A DNA stretch of 64,000 nucleotides from CAVZBW01 sp963773635 (GCA_963773635.1 CAVZBW010000005.1:1798001-1862000); one strand, 5' to 3'. Positions 8,819 to 18,549 are shown, counted from the stretch's first letter. Program-made: numbers and translations. The notes: generated from the letters alone by a model not told the origin.

Positions 8819-11155
8819 ATGAGAGATTCTGGCCTTCCAGGAGGCGCCGCCCGCTACGTAGGGACGCGCGTCGCGCGCGTCGAGGACCCACGCCTCTTGA
8901 CCGGTGGTGGCACGTATGTCGACGACATCCCGCTTCCGGGGATGCTCCATGCGTGCTTTGCCCGGAGCCCTCATCCACGTGCCCGGCTGGGCCGCATCGA
9001 TGTCGAAGCCGCCGCATCGCTGGCCGGCGTCCGCCACGTCTTCACCGCGGCGGACCTGAATCCCGACGCTCGGGAGCAATGGCACACCTCCGTAGGGCGG
9101 GACAGCCCGGAGACCCCGCGTCCTCCGCTTGCCGAGGGAGAGGTGCGCTTCGTGGGTGATCCGGTCGCCCTGGTGGTCGCCGAGAGCCGCTACATCGCCG
9201 AGGACGCTGCAGAGCTCGTCGAGGTCGACTACGAACCGCTCCCGGCGGTCGTCGACTACACGACGGCAGAGTCGAACGAGCATCTCGTTCACGAGTCTCA
9301 CGGATCGAACGTCGTTGGAGAGATCGCCGGACTGCCTGCGGCTGCTCTCGAGGAGATCTACCAGTCGGCCTCACACGTCGTCTCAACGTCCATACACCAA
9401 CAGTCATGCTCGGCTGCCCCGATGGAGTGCCGCGGCATCGTGGTCGACTCTTCGCGTGCCACGGGGGATCTCACGATCTACGCGGCGACGCAATCGCCAC
9501 ACGAGGTCCGCCTGTTCTGCTCACGGCTCCTTGGAGTTCCCGAGCACAAGATCAGAGTCATCGCCCGCGATACGGGGGGCGGCTTCGGGCAGAAGGTCAT
9601 GGTCCAGCGCGAGGAGATGTGCCTGATGTTGGCTGCCAGAAAGGTGGCCGCACCGGTGAAATGGATCGAGGACCGGCAGGAGAACCTTCTCGCAGCAGGG
9701 AAGTCTCGGCACGAGCACGCCGAAGTCAAGATGGCCTTCGATGCCGACGGCCACATCCAGGCCGCCCAGATCGACTTCGTCTCCGACTGCGGCGCGTATC
9801 CCACGCCGTGGCCCGTGTTCACGGCGGCCGCCGTCGGGGTCCTGTTTCCGGGTCCCTACCGTGTCCCGAAAGCGGCGTTCACCACCAAGGCGATCTACAC
9901 GAATACGGTAGGACGGGCGCCGTACCGCGGACCGTGGCAGTTCGAATCGCTGGCGCGAGAGGTCCTGCTCGACCGGGCGGCCCGACAGATGCAGATGGAC
10001 CCGATCGAGCTGCGCCGCCGCAATTTGCTCCGGCAGGACGAGCTTCCTTACGCGAACCCGAACGGGATGACCTATGAGCGCATCTCGCCGCTGGAGACGC
10101 TCGAGCAGGCGGTCACCATGCTGGACTACGAGGCATTTCGCGCCGAGCAGCGTGCGGGCCGTGACGAGGGGCGGTACCTCGGAGTCGGGGTGTCGACGTA
10201 CGTCGAGCCATCGACACCGGCCTACGGCTCTTACGCGACCGAAGCGGCGACCATCCGCATCGAGCCGTCCGGAAAGGTCAACGTCTACGTCGCCGGCGGG
10301 TCCTCGGGAAACAGTCTCGAGACAACGGTGGTCCAACTGGCGGCGGACGCCCTCGGCGTCAAGCTCGAGGACGTCGCCACGATCCAAGGGGACACGGCGG
10401 TCACGGGTTTCGGCGCCGGAGCGGCGGGTAGTCGGTCCGGCTCGATGACCGCCGGTGCCATCAGGGAGACCTCTGCAGTGTTGCGGGAGCGGATCGTGGC
10501 GATCGCCGCGCACAAATTCGAAGCCGCGCCGGAGGACATCGAGCTGGCAGAGAGCCGGGCGACGGTCCGGGGCACTCCGTCGGTTGGCATCTCCCTGGCC
10601 GAGGTGGCGACGATCGCCTACTTCCAGCCGGAGGCACTTCCGCCGGGTGTCCCGGCGGGATTGGAGGCAAGCGCCCGCTACACGGCGAAGTCCAACATCT
10701 GGGTCAACGCAACCCACCTCTGCACGTGTGAGGTCGACCCGAGAACCGGAAGGGTCACGATCCTGCGGTACATCGTCAGCGAGGACTGCGGCCCCATGAT
10801 CAATCCCAGCGTCGTCGAGGGGCAGATCGCCGGTGGCACGCTTCAGGGAATCGGTGGGGTCCTCTACGAGGACCTTGCCTACGACGATGGGGGCAACCCG
10901 ATTGCCACGACGTTGATGGACTACCTCCTACCGACGGCGGCTGTGGCACCCGTGATCGAGTATGGACATATCGAGACGCCCAGTAAGGGCCCTGGTGGCT
11001 ACAAGGGTGTCGGCGAGGGCGGAGCCATCGGATCCCCGCCGGCGGTCGTGAACGCCGTGGCGGATGCTTTGTCGCCCTTTGGCGTCGCCGTCACTCGGCT
11101 CCCGCTGGGCCCCGCTCAGGTGCTGGCGTTGATCCAAGACGCTCGATCTCACTGA
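8819..11155 (+). CDS. Molybdopterin-binding hydroxylase large subunit (xanthine dehydrogenase/CoxL family)
   Basis: 778-residue large subunit of a molybdenum hydroxylase. Evidence: GTRVARVEDPRLLTGGGTYVDDI at the N-terminus, TGGGFGQK (252-259) and the C-terminal GVGEGGAIGSPPAVVNAV, whose Glu aligns with the catalytic residue. The active-site loop that is AYRGAGR in form II CoxL-like enzymes reads PYRGPWQFE (368-376). I chose ATG 8819 because homology begins there; an upstream extension looks non-coding. No FAD or 2Fe-2S subunit gene is adjacent, so partners must be elsewhere or the protein is an orphan. Such enzymes hydroxylate aldehydes or N-heterocycles. Confidence 0.85.
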   Translation: MRDSGLPGGAARYVGTRVARVEDPRLLTGGGTYVDDIPLPGMLHACFARSPHPRARLGRIDVEAAASLAGVRHVFTAADLNPDAREQWHTSVGRDSPETPRPPLAEGEVRFVGDPVALVVAESRYIAEDAAELVEVDYEPLPAVVDYTTAESNEHLVHESHGSNVVGEIAGLPAAALEEIYQSASHVVSTSIHQQSCSAAPMECRGIVVDSSRATGDLTIYAATQSPHEVRLFCSRLLGVPEHKIRVIARDTGGGFGQKVMVQREEMCLMLAARKVAAPVKWIEDRQENLLAAGKSRHEHAEVKMAFDADGHIQAAQIDFVSDCGAYPTPWPVFTAAAVGVLFPGPYRVPKAAFTTKAIYTNTVGRAPYRGPWQFESLAREVLLDRAARQMQMDPIELRRRNLLRQDELPYANPNGMTYERISPLETLEQAVTMLDYEAFRAEQRAGRDEGRYLGVGVSTYVEPSTPAYGSYATEAATIRIEPSGKVNVYVAGGSSGNSLETTVVQLAADALGVKLEDVATIQGDTAVTGFGAGAAGSRSGSMTAGAIRETSAVLRERIVAIAAHKFEAAPEDIELAESRATVRGTPSVGISLAEVATIAYFQPEALPPGVPAGLEASARYTAKSNIWVNATHLCTCEVDPRTGRVTILRYIVSEDCGPMINPSVVEGQIAGGTLQGIGGVLYEDLAYDDGGNPIATTLMDYLLPTAAVAPVIEYGHIETPSKGPGGYKGVGEGGAIGSPPAVVNAVADALSPFGVAVTRLPLGPAQVLALIQDARSH

Positions 11156-11211
11156 CCTCGAAGGCGCTTCGGACTGGCCCGCTGATGATTATCCGGAGCG
11201 AGGATCCACGC

Positions 11212-11988
11212 CTATCGGGCAACCCATCCGCCGTCGACGACGATCGTCTGGCCCGTGATGAACCGCCCGGCGTCGCTCGCAAGGCAGAGCACCATTCCAA
11301 CGAGGTCTGTCGTCGTGGCCGCATAGGGCAACGGGGTGTTCCTCCCCAGCCAGGATCGACCCCGCTCGGTCTCGTAGAGCGATTCGGTGATCTCACTGCG
11401 GAAGAATCCCGGTGCCACCGTGTTGACCCGGATCGACCGAGGGGCCCACTGGATGGCCAACTCGGCCGTTAGACCGGAGAGGCCCATCTTGCTCGCCGCG
11501 TAGGAGGCTTGGGGAATCCCGGGAACGCCGACGTGTCCACTTATGGAAGAGATGTTCACGATCGAACCGCGGTTCATGGCTTGCATGTGCGGATACACGG
11601 ACTGGGCCAGACGGAAGGGCGCGAGAAGATTGAGGTCGATCGTGTCACGGACCGCTTCGAGCGGTTCATCCTCCGCTGGGCGGTCAGAGACCCGGCTTCC
11701 GGCCGCATTGATCAATATCTCCGGCCGTCCGACGAGATCCGCCGCTCTCGCCACAAGGTCTGGGATCGACTCGAGATCGAGCAGGTCGGCAGGGAGCGCG
11801 GTCCCGCCGATGTCGGATGCGAGCTGCTCGAGTCGGTCGCTGCGCCGTGCCGTGACGGCGACGCGAGCCCCGGCCTCGGCGAGTGCTCTCGCCAAGCGTT
11901 CGCCGAGGCCCGATGATGCGCCCGTCACGATCGCAGTCCTTCCACTGAGATCGAATAGTGCACCCAAGCTGCTCTCGGTGTCCGTCAA
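11212..11988 (-). CDS. Short-chain dehydrogenase/reductase
   Basis: Classical SDR of about 258 residues. Motifs: TGASSGLG, ILINAAG, NISSISG (catalytic Ser) and YAASK (Tyr, Lys); it ends FITGQTIVVDGGWVAR, the typical SDR terminus. The start is uncertain: TTG at 11988 gives a normal length, while the open frame extends far upstream into the previous ACAD. It is last in a minus-strand run acyl-CoA ligase, ACAD, ACAD, SDR, so it could act as a 3-hydroxyacyl-CoA or ring-alcohol dehydrogenase. It converges on the molybdenum hydroxylase; a weak CGAAG/CTTCG hairpin lies at 11159-11171. Confidence 0.8.
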   Translation of the reverse strand: MTDTESSLGALFDLSGRTAIVTGASSGLGERLARALAEAGARVAVTARRSDRLEQLASDIGGTALPADLLDLESIPDLVARAADLVGRPEILINAAGSRVSDRPAEDEPLEAVRDTIDLNLLAPFRLAQSVYPHMQAMNRGSIVNISSISGHVGVPGIPQASYAASKMGLSGLTAELAIQWAPRSIRVNTVAPGFFRSEITESLYETERGRSWLGRNTPLPYAATTTDLVGMVLCLASDAGRFITGQTIVVDGGWVAR

Positions 11989-12049
11989 GTGCCTCGTCGT
12001 CCCTTCCCGCCGGCCTGCGTCCGGTCGACACAGGGTGATTCGCTGGCCA

Positions 12050-12994
12050 TCATTGGCAACCAGGATCGGTGAAGATGCCCTCGAGCGGCGATGCACCCAA
12101 CCGCCTGGTAAGGATCGCCCTGCACTGCGAGAGACCCATGGGCAGTCTCCGAAGGGGCAAGCTGTAGCGAGACAACCACGACAGCATGGTCTCGTCGCAG
12201 AAGCCAATGGCACCGTGCAGCTGATGAGCGACCCGAAAGACGATGTCAGCCGCTTCGAGGGCAGCCGAGCGAAGCGCCAGCGCGTCGTCGAGCGCGGCCG
12301 ACCGACCCCTCTGCAAGCTCCAGAGCCCATAGTTGGCCAAGACCTCGAGACCAACGTGCTCCACTTCGGCCTCCGTCAGCTCGAACTGGACGCCCTGCAA
12401 CGAAGCAAGTGGTGCTCCGAACTGATGGCGCTCGACCACATGTGACCGAGTCAGCTCCACGGCGCGATCGAGGAACCCGAGGAGGGTCCAGCACGGAAGC
12501 ACCAGCCCGAGGGCGATCTCCCGTTGACCTACCTCATCCATGGGCTCGAGATCGAGATCGACCACGAAGTGTGATGACCTCGGGGCCGACAACCCCGAGC
12601 CCCTGGCGCGTCCTCGGCTCCGGGACCCACGAAGGTCGATCGCGATCCAGTCCCACTCCAATCCGTTAGCGGGAGCCTGTGGGCGGCGGTCATCGATGAC
12701 GACCATGGCGTCGGTCTGGATACCCTGTGGACGGCACAGCCGCTCGGCCACCGGGTACGGGATGGCGAAGTACCCCGCACTGCGGCAGAGTGCTGCGGCC
12801 GCCTCCAGCTCCGGCGGCCTGTCCCTCACGTCAAGATCCCACGCACCAAGATCGCCCAAGACAGGCTCGATCGTGGTGCATAGCTGTCGGGTCCTCTCTG
12901 CCTCTACGACGAGCGCGTCTCCGCCGGCAGCACCGAGGGCGCGCCGGGCGACGCAGCCGAATTCGATGGCGTCATTGCTCAGTGCGAGTTCCAC
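12050..12994 (-). CDS. Acyl-CoA dehydrogenase, short and divergent
   Basis: 314 residues, shorter than the usual 380-400. The C-terminal domain is clear (VVERHQFGAPLASLQGVQFELTEAEVEHVGLEVLANYG and LHGAIGFCDETMLSWLSRY); the N-terminal and middle domains are poorly conserved, with no good FAD-contact block. This is the pattern of the smaller partner in ACAD pairs where two different subunits share one active site. It begins three bases after the stop of the full-length ACAD upstream, with a GTG start, so tight co-expression is expected. No frameshift is needed. Confidence 0.75.
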   Translation of the reverse strand: MELALSNDAIEFGCVARRALGAAGGDALVVEAERTRQLCTTIEPVLGDLGAWDLDVRDRPPELEAAAALCRSAGYFAIPYPVAERLCRPQGIQTDAMVVIDDRRPQAPANGLEWDWIAIDLRGSRSRGRARGSGLSAPRSSHFVVDLDLEPMDEVGQREIALGLVLPCWTLLGFLDRAVELTRSHVVERHQFGAPLASLQGVQFELTEAEVEHVGLEVLANYGLWSLQRGRSAALDDALALRSAALEAADIVFRVAHQLHGAIGFCDETMLSWLSRYSLPLRRLPMGLSQCRAILTRRLGASPLEGIFTDPGCQ

Positions 12995-12997
12995 CGC

Positions 12998-14143
12998 TCA
13001 GCTCACCAGCGTTCGGGCCAGCAAGACCTTCTGAATATGGATACTCCCCGACGCGACGGTCGCCGAGACCGAATACCTGAAGTGCTCCTCCGCCGCCCGG
13101 GCGAACGACTCGAAGTCGTCGGATTCCGTGCCGGAGCCGGCGGCGACAATGTCCATCAGCACGTCAGCGCTGTCCTGATCAAGTCGCGTGACGGCAATCC
13201 GGTAGGCGGCAGCATCTCCGGGTCTGACCCGACCTGCCGCCTGATTCTCCAAGACACGGTACGCGAGTAGACGGGCTCGTCGAGTCAGTACGAGCATCCG
13301 GGTCCACCGGACCCGGAGCTCCTCCCCCAATTCCGCCCACCGGGCGCCGAGCGCGGTAGGGGCCCAGTCCAAGAGCCGCTCGCAACGCGCGTACCGGGCG
13401 ATCCCGACGCGCTCGAACGAAAGCACGTCTTGCACCACCGACCAACCGTTGTCAACTCCTCCGAGGATCTCGTCATCGCTTGCCCAGACTCCATCGAAGA
13501 AGACCTCGTTCAGATGATGCGGTCCCATCATCGACCCGATGGGCCGGACCTCGACCCCCGGCCTCGACATGGGCACGAGGAAGATGCTCAGCCCTTGTTG
13601 CTTCTTCTCCATCCGGCTGGTCCGTGCCAACAGGAAACACCACTGAGCCATCGTGGCATAGGAGGTCCAGACCTTCTGCCCCGTGATCCGCCAGCCGTCA
13701 CCATCGCGTGTTGCCGCAGTGCTGACGGACGCGAGGTCCGATCCGGCACCCGGTTCACTGAATCCCTGACACCAGATGACCTCGCCGTTGGCGATCGGGC
13801 GAAGGTGCTTGTCCTTCTGCTCCTGGGTGCCGCGACGCATGATGGTCGGCCCCACCCAATTCACTCCCATGTACTGTGCGCCCCGAGGCTCGAAATGGGC
13901 CCACATCTCTTCCCTCAACGCCGTCTGCTCCCAGATGGAAGCGCCTCGGCCACCCCACTCCGAGGGCCAGGCGACGCAGAGCAGACCGCGCTCGGCGAGC
14001 AACCGACAGAACTGCTCTGCCGCTTCCAGGTCAGCCGGATCGTCAGTGAACGCACCGAGAAACGACGCGGGAAGGTTCCGGTGGATGAGCTCTCGGACGT
14101 CCGCACGAAGCAACTCGACGTGCTCACCCATCTCAAAGTCCAT
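12998..14143 (-). CDS. Acyl-CoA dehydrogenase
   Basis: 381-residue ACAD starting MDFEMGEHVELLRADV at an ATG with GAGG seven bases upstream. Key blocks: WCQGFSEPGAGSDLASVST, GWRITGQKVWTSYA, GLSIFLVPMSRPGV and a helical C-terminus. Paired with the shorter ACAD directly downstream, it resembles the FAD-binding half of heterotetrameric actinobacterial ACADs. It follows the AMP-dependent ligase by 95 bases on the same strand, so ligase and dehydrogenase would act in sequence on one acid. Confidence 0.85.
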   Translation of the reverse strand: MDFEMGEHVELLRADVRELIHRNLPASFLGAFTDDPADLEAAEQFCRLLAERGLLCVAWPSEWGGRGASIWEQTALREEMWAHFEPRGAQYMGVNWVGPTIMRRGTQEQKDKHLRPIANGEVIWCQGFSEPGAGSDLASVSTAATRDGDGWRITGQKVWTSYATMAQWCFLLARTSRMEKKQQGLSIFLVPMSRPGVEVRPIGSMMGPHHLNEVFFDGVWASDDEILGGVDNGWSVVQDVLSFERVGIARYARCERLLDWAPTALGARWAELGEELRVRWTRMLVLTRRARLLAYRVLENQAAGRVRPGDAAAYRIAVTRLDQDSADVLMDIVAAGSGTESDDFESFARAAEEHFRYSVSATVASGSIHIQKVLLARTLVS

Positions 14144-14238
14144 AGGTAGCCTCACATCCGACCGCTGTCCCCGTGCGACTCCTAGGCTAGCGAGGGCCTG
14201 GGGCTGGCTCTTGTGCCGAACCCTCGGCTGATGCCCGT

Positions 14239-15780
14239 TCAGAGGGCTGGGCTGTCGGGGATGTCGACCAGGTCCTGCAAAACACCCCGTTGGACTTTGC
14301 CCATCTCGTTGCGGGGCATGCGATGGAGCACTCTGATCTGCTCGGGGACCTTGTAGGGGGCCAGACGTGACTCGCATTGGCCTCGCAGCCAGTTCTCATC
14401 GAGATCACTGCCCGTCTGAGGTTCGACGCAGGCGACCACCCGCTGTCCCAGACGATCATCCCGCACACCCAACACCACGCTGATCTTTACCCCGGGCAGG
14501 CTATCGAGAACCCGTTCGACCTCGGCCGGATAGATGTTGGCGCCACCGCGAATTATGACCGTGTCCTTGCGTTCCAGGACAAAGAGGTATCCGTCCCTGT
14601 CTACGACCCCAACGTCCCCGGTTCGCAGCAACGTGTCATTCCTGCGTTGCACGCGGCCGTCCCGCCAGAGACCGAGCATCGGGGTATAGGCACCCGCCCA
14701 GGGACCCTCCTCGGTGGCGCCGACACAGATCTCGCCCATCTCGCCCGAGGGGAGCTGGTTGCCCTCGTCGTCGGCCGTCCAGACTCTGAGATGCGGCAAC
14801 GCCTTCCCGCTCGAGCCCTCCACGTGGCCGTCGAACGGAGGATCCATCGTGATGACGGTCGGCGCTTCGGTCTGTCCATAGGTCTGACGCAAGGGCACCC
14901 CGAATTTCGAGGAGAAGGCCTCGAACAGTTGGGGAGGGCACGCAGCTCCCCCGGTCCACGCTTCCCGAAGGCTCGACAGGCGAGCGGCCGGGATGTCTGG
15001 ATCATGGACCAAGGTGTACAGCTGAGCCGGCACCCCGTTCCACACCGTCACCCGCTGGCGAGCGATCCACTCGGCAACGCCGCTCGCGTCGCGTCGATCG
15101 GTCAGCACGCAACAACCGCCGACAGCGCTGGTCAGCAGGGTGGTGAGGACTTGGAGGTTCAGGATCGTGAGTGGAAGACAATCGCCTTTGCGCAGCGTCG
15201 CGTCATAGTGACGGCTGAACCCAATCGAAGCAGCTGGCAGGAGGAGGTTCCTCTGCGAGTGCACGATGCCCTTGGGAAGACCCGTGGTGCCGCTCGTGAA
15301 GGCAATCGCCGCCGGAGCCTCGGGGTCCGGATGGTCCGGTCGAGATGACCCGGCACAGGACGCCACTTCGGCTGACCAACTTCCCGGCTCCCGGATCGTA
15401 CCGGTCACGATCGTCGGCCAATGCCCCACCTGCCCCACCGTCGCCGACCGTTCGGTGAGAAAGACCTTGGGCTGCGTCAGCGAGAGGAGGCTGTCCTTCT
15501 CCACCGAGGACAACGCTCGGTGGATGCCCACCCAAACGGCCCCGAGGCGCATGGTGGCATGAAACGCAACGACGATGTCGATCCCGTTGGGAAGGCCCAC
15601 CGCCACGCGATCTCCCGGCCGGACGCCTCGTTGTGCCAACGCGGCGGCCGCGTCGTTGGCAGCGGCATCGAGCTCTGCATAGGTCAGGCTTGCCACATCA
15701 TCGACGACCGCCAACCGATCCGGTTCCGTTTCGAGGACCTCGTCCAGACACTCGCTGACCGTCTGGATCAGATGGCTCAT
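14239..15780 (-). CDS. AMP-dependent acyl-CoA synthetase/ligase
   Basis: 513-residue adenylate-forming enzyme that activates a carboxylic acid to its CoA thioester with ATP. The start MSHLIQTVSE follows GGGGGGCAGGG. Motifs: AFTSGTTGLPKG (ATP P-loop), YGQTEAP, LLRTGDVGVVDRDGYLFV and RKDTVIIRGGANIYPAEVE (hinge), and a C-terminal PRNEMGKVQRG with the catalytic Lys. It is the entry enzyme of the operon that continues with two ACADs and an SDR. Substrate not determinable; medium-chain or cyclic acid is likely from context. Confidence 0.9.
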   Translation of the reverse strand: MSHLIQTVSECLDEVLETEPDRLAVVDDVASLTYAELDAAANDAAAALAQRGVRPGDRVAVGLPNGIDIVVAFHATMRLGAVWVGIHRALSSVEKDSLLSLTQPKVFLTERSATVGQVGHWPTIVTGTIREPGSWSAEVASCAGSSRPDHPDPEAPAAIAFTSGTTGLPKGIVHSQRNLLLPAASIGFSRHYDATLRKGDCLPLTILNLQVLTTLLTSAVGGCCVLTDRRDASGVAEWIARQRVTVWNGVPAQLYTLVHDPDIPAARLSSLREAWTGGAACPPQLFEAFSSKFGVPLRQTYGQTEAPTVITMDPPFDGHVEGSSGKALPHLRVWTADDEGNQLPSGEMGEICVGATEEGPWAGAYTPMLGLWRDGRVQRRNDTLLRTGDVGVVDRDGYLFVLERKDTVIIRGGANIYPAEVERVLDSLPGVKISVVLGVRDDRLGQRVVACVEPQTGSDLDENWLRGQCESRLAPYKVPEQIRVLHRMPRNEMGKVQRGVLQDLVDIPDSPAL

Positions 15781-15895
15781 CCCTGCCCCCCGACGCGAGC
15801 TCCACCCTACGCGGCCTTCGGCCGAGCCAGATACTAGGGATCTCGCCACCGAGTGCTGTTCTGAGCCACCCGCCCGTCCGGTCCGGCGGCAGTCC

Positions 15896-15921
15896 CGCCC
15901 GGCGGCCTCTCCCGCCGGGCG
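15896..15921 (-). terminator. GC-rich hairpin behind the amidohydrolase
   Basis: CGCCCGGCGG and CCGCCGGGCG make a perfect 10-bp stem with a 6-base loop, beginning 14 bases past the amidohydrolase stop and before the ligase gene. There is no clear U-tract, so it may attenuate rather than end transcription. Confidence 0.55.
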
Positions 15922-15934
15922 AGGGCCCGCCTGC

Positions 15935-17131
15935 TCAGGCGGCCACCCCCATCAGCTGGGCCAGGTTGCCGCCCATGACCTTGGCCTGCTCCTCCTTGGG
16001 CAAGAAGGTGAGCTCGTCGACGAAGGTGATGGGGTCGGCCATGCCCTCGGGGTGGGGGTAGTCCGAGCCGAAGAGCACCCGGTCGGTGCCGAGCAGCTCG
16101 ATCAGGCTCCGGGGGTCCTCCTCGTGGAAGGGGTGGACGTAGATGTTGCGCTTGAACACCTCGACGGGGTTCTCCTCGAAGGCGTTGGGGGTGTGGTGCC
16201 AGGCGTACTCCATGTCGTTGACGATGGGGCGCACCCAGTTGCTGCCGTTTTCGACCGGGGCGAAGCGCAGCTTCGGAAAGCGGGTGCACAGGCCGTGGCC
16301 GATGAGGGAGGCCACGGTGTCGATGATGGGCCGGCTCTGGTGGCCGATGATGGCCTGGAAGCCCGAGATCCCCTTGAAGGGCAGCATCTCGCCGTCCCTC
16401 ACGCCCTCCCACTCGTTGGTGTAGCGCTGGTAGCCGCTGTCGCTGGCGTGCATGCCCACCAGGATGCCGGCCTCTTGCACCCGCTCCCAGAAGGGGTCGA
16501 ACTCGGGCAGGGCCGGCGAGCGGGGCCCGAGGTAGCCCCACACGGGGGCCGGGCGGACCAAGATGATGCGGGCCCCGTGGTCGAGGACGTAGTCCAGCTC
16601 CTTTTGGGCCTGGTCCAAGATGCCCAGGTTGATGACCGGGGTGGGGAAGATCCTCCCCTCGTAGTTGAAGCTCCAGTGCTCGACCATCCACTCGTTCAGG
16701 GCGTGGATGACGGCGTGGACCGCCGGGGGGTCGTCGTGGATGCGCTCTTCCAAGAGGCTGGCCAAGGTGGGCCACATGAGGGCCCGGTCGATGCCCAGCT
16801 CGTCCATCAGCTTGATCCGGGCGTCGGGGTCCTTGAAGCCGGGCAGCGCCCGGACCCCGCGGCCCAGGATCTCCCGGCGGGACTTGCCCTCGGGGTTGCC
16901 GTGCTTGAAGAACTCCTCCTGGGCGCCGGGGGCGGCCACCACCTCGAAGGTGGGGTTGGGGATGTAGTCGCTGATCCTGTTCTTGACCGCGATCTTGGTC
17001 CGGCCCTTGACCTCCACGTACTTGATCAGCCCCTCGTACTCCTGGGGCAGGTACTTGGTGAAGGCCTCGGTGGTCTCGTACATGTGGTTGTCGGCGTCGA
17101 ACACCGGGAAATCGAGCACTCTCGACGGCAT
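15935..17131 (-). CDS. Amidohydrolase_2-family metal-dependent hydrolase
   Basis: 398 residues starting MPSRVLDFPVFDADNHMYE after GGAGGGG. The DADNH opening is the variant first metal motif common in actinobacterial Amidohydrolase_2 proteins. Other blocks: PTPVINLGILDQAQ, LVGMHASDSG, LLGTDRVLFGSDYPHPEGMADP with the terminal metal Asp, and NLAQLMGV. Members hydrolyse or decarboxylate carboxylates; none of the five copies in this window has an assignable substrate. It diverges from the P450 gene over a 211-base region with a palindrome. Confidence 0.8.
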   Translation of the reverse strand: MPSRVLDFPVFDADNHMYETTEAFTKYLPQEYEGLIKYVEVKGRTKIAVKNRISDYIPNPTFEVVAAPGAQEEFFKHGNPEGKSRREILGRGVRALPGFKDPDARIKLMDELGIDRALMWPTLASLLEERIHDDPPAVHAVIHALNEWMVEHWSFNYEGRIFPTPVINLGILDQAQKELDYVLDHGARIILVRPAPVWGYLGPRSPALPEFDPFWERVQEAGILVGMHASDSGYQRYTNEWEGVRDGEMLPFKGISGFQAIIGHQSRPIIDTVASLIGHGLCTRFPKLRFAPVENGSNWVRPIVNDMEYAWHHTPNAFEENPVEVFKRNIYVHPFHEEDPRSLIELLGTDRVLFGSDYPHPEGMADPITFVDELTFLPKEEQAKVMGGNLAQLMGVAA

Positions 17132-17204
17132 GCCTGGCCCCTCCTTGTTCTCCCTGACGAGCTGTCCCTGTCGGACGATCCCCGACGGCGTCGCACCGGT
17201 CAGG

Positions 17205-17222
17205 ATTGACATCGACGTCAAT
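17205..17222. promoter_or_regulatory. Palindromic candidate operator before the P450
   Basis: ATTGAC-ATCGAC-GTCAAT: perfect 6-base arms with a 6-base spacer, 74 bases upstream of the amidohydrolase start and 121 upstream of the P450 start. The TetR gene right behind the P450 is the natural candidate to bind it, controlling both directions. Confidence 0.5.
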
Positions 17223-17342
17223 TATAGGTCAGATGCTCCGCAGGTCGCCCGGGAGGCCGTCCCCCGGGTATCGCGGGACTTGACCTGCGGCCCATCAGTT
17301 GGTGTCATAGTGCGACATCAAAAAATGAGGGGGTGCCCGACG

Positions 17343-18536
17343 ATGAGGGACCCGAGCAGCGTCTACTACGACCCGTACGACGCCGACATCAACGCCGACC
17401 CGTATCCCGTCTACCGGCGGCTCCGAGAGGAGGCCCCGCTCTACTACAACGAGCCCTACGACTTCTACGCTGCGAGCCGCTACGACGACGTCGAACGCGG
17501 GCTCCAGAACCGGGAGACCTTCATCTCGGGACGCGGGGGCATCCTCGAGCTCATCAAGGCGAACATCGAGATGCCACCCGGAGTGGTGATCTTCGAAGAC
17601 CCTCCGACCCACACCATCCACCGCCGGCTGCTCTCACGAGCTTTCACGCCGCGACGCGTGGCCGAGCTCGAGGACAAGATCCGGCTCCTCTGCGCCCGCA
17701 GCCTCGACCCGCTTGTCGGCGTCGGCCGGTTCGACTTCATCGCCGACATCGGCGCCTTGGTCCCGATGTGGACGATCGGCATGTTGCTCGGCATCCCCGA
17801 GGCCGACCAGGAGTCGATCCGCGACCACGTCGACGCCACGCTCCGCACCGAGGTCGGGCAGCCGATGCAGGTCAACGAGGAGCGGTTCGCCGACGGATCG
17901 ATGTTCGCCGAGTACATCGACTGGCGGGCCGAGCACCCCTCGGACGACATCATGACCGAGCTGTTGCAGGCCGAGTTCGCCGACGAGACCGGGACGGTAC
18001 GCCGGCTCACGCGGGACGAGGTCCTCACGTACGTCAACGTGGTCGCCGGCGCCGGCAACGAGACGACCACCCGCCTGATCGGGTGGGCCGGCAAGCTGTT
18101 GGCGGAACATCCCGACCAACGCCGCGAGCTCGTCGAGGCTCCCTCCTTGATCCCGGGAGCGATCGAGGAGCTCCTTCGGTTCGAGTCGGTTGCGCCGCAC
18201 GTGGGGAGGTACGTGGCCCGCGACGTCGAGATCCAGGGCGAGACCGTCCCCGAGGGTGCGGCGATCCTCTTCCTCGTCGGGTCCGCCAACCGCGACGACC
18301 GACAGTTCCGCGACGGCGACCGCTTCGACATCCACAGGACAGCCAACCAGCACCTCACCTTCGGTCACGGCGCCCACTTCTGCATGGGGTCGGCGCTCGC
18401 TCGCCTCGAGGCACGCGTGACCCTCGAGGAGCTCCTGGCGCGCTTCCCATCCTGGGAGGTCGATACCGAAGGCTGCAGGCTCTCGCCGACCTCGACCGTC
18501 CGGGGCTGGGAGACGCTCCCGGTGCTCACGCCCTGA
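17343..18536 (+). CDS. Cytochrome P450
   Basis: 397-residue soluble bacterial P450. Motifs: I-helix AGAGNETTT (236-244) with the acid/alcohol pair, EELLR for the K-helix ExxR (277-280), and the heme-binding loop FGHGAHFCMG (341-350) with Cys348 as iron ligand. It hydroxylates a hydrophobic substrate using electrons from a ferredoxin; no ferredoxin gene is adjacent. Start ATG 17343 has GAGGGGG about ten bases upstream; an in-frame ATG six codons earlier is possible. A TetR regulator follows 13 bases after the stop, suggesting autoregulated induction by the substrate. Confidence 0.92.
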   Translation: MRDPSSVYYDPYDADINADPYPVYRRLREEAPLYYNEPYDFYAASRYDDVERGLQNRETFISGRGGILELIKANIEMPPGVVIFEDPPTHTIHRRLLSRAFTPRRVAELEDKIRLLCARSLDPLVGVGRFDFIADIGALVPMWTIGMLLGIPEADQESIRDHVDATLRTEVGQPMQVNEERFADGSMFAEYIDWRAEHPSDDIMTELLQAEFADETGTVRRLTRDEVLTYVNVVAGAGNETTTRLIGWAGKLLAEHPDQRRELVEAPSLIPGAIEELLRFESVAPHVGRYVARDVEIQGETVPEGAAILFLVGSANRDDRQFRDGDRFDIHRTANQHLTFGHGAHFCMGSALARLEARVTLEELLARFPSWEVDTEGCRLSPTSTVRGWETLPVLTP

Positions 18537-18549
18537 CCGGGGTAGCAAG

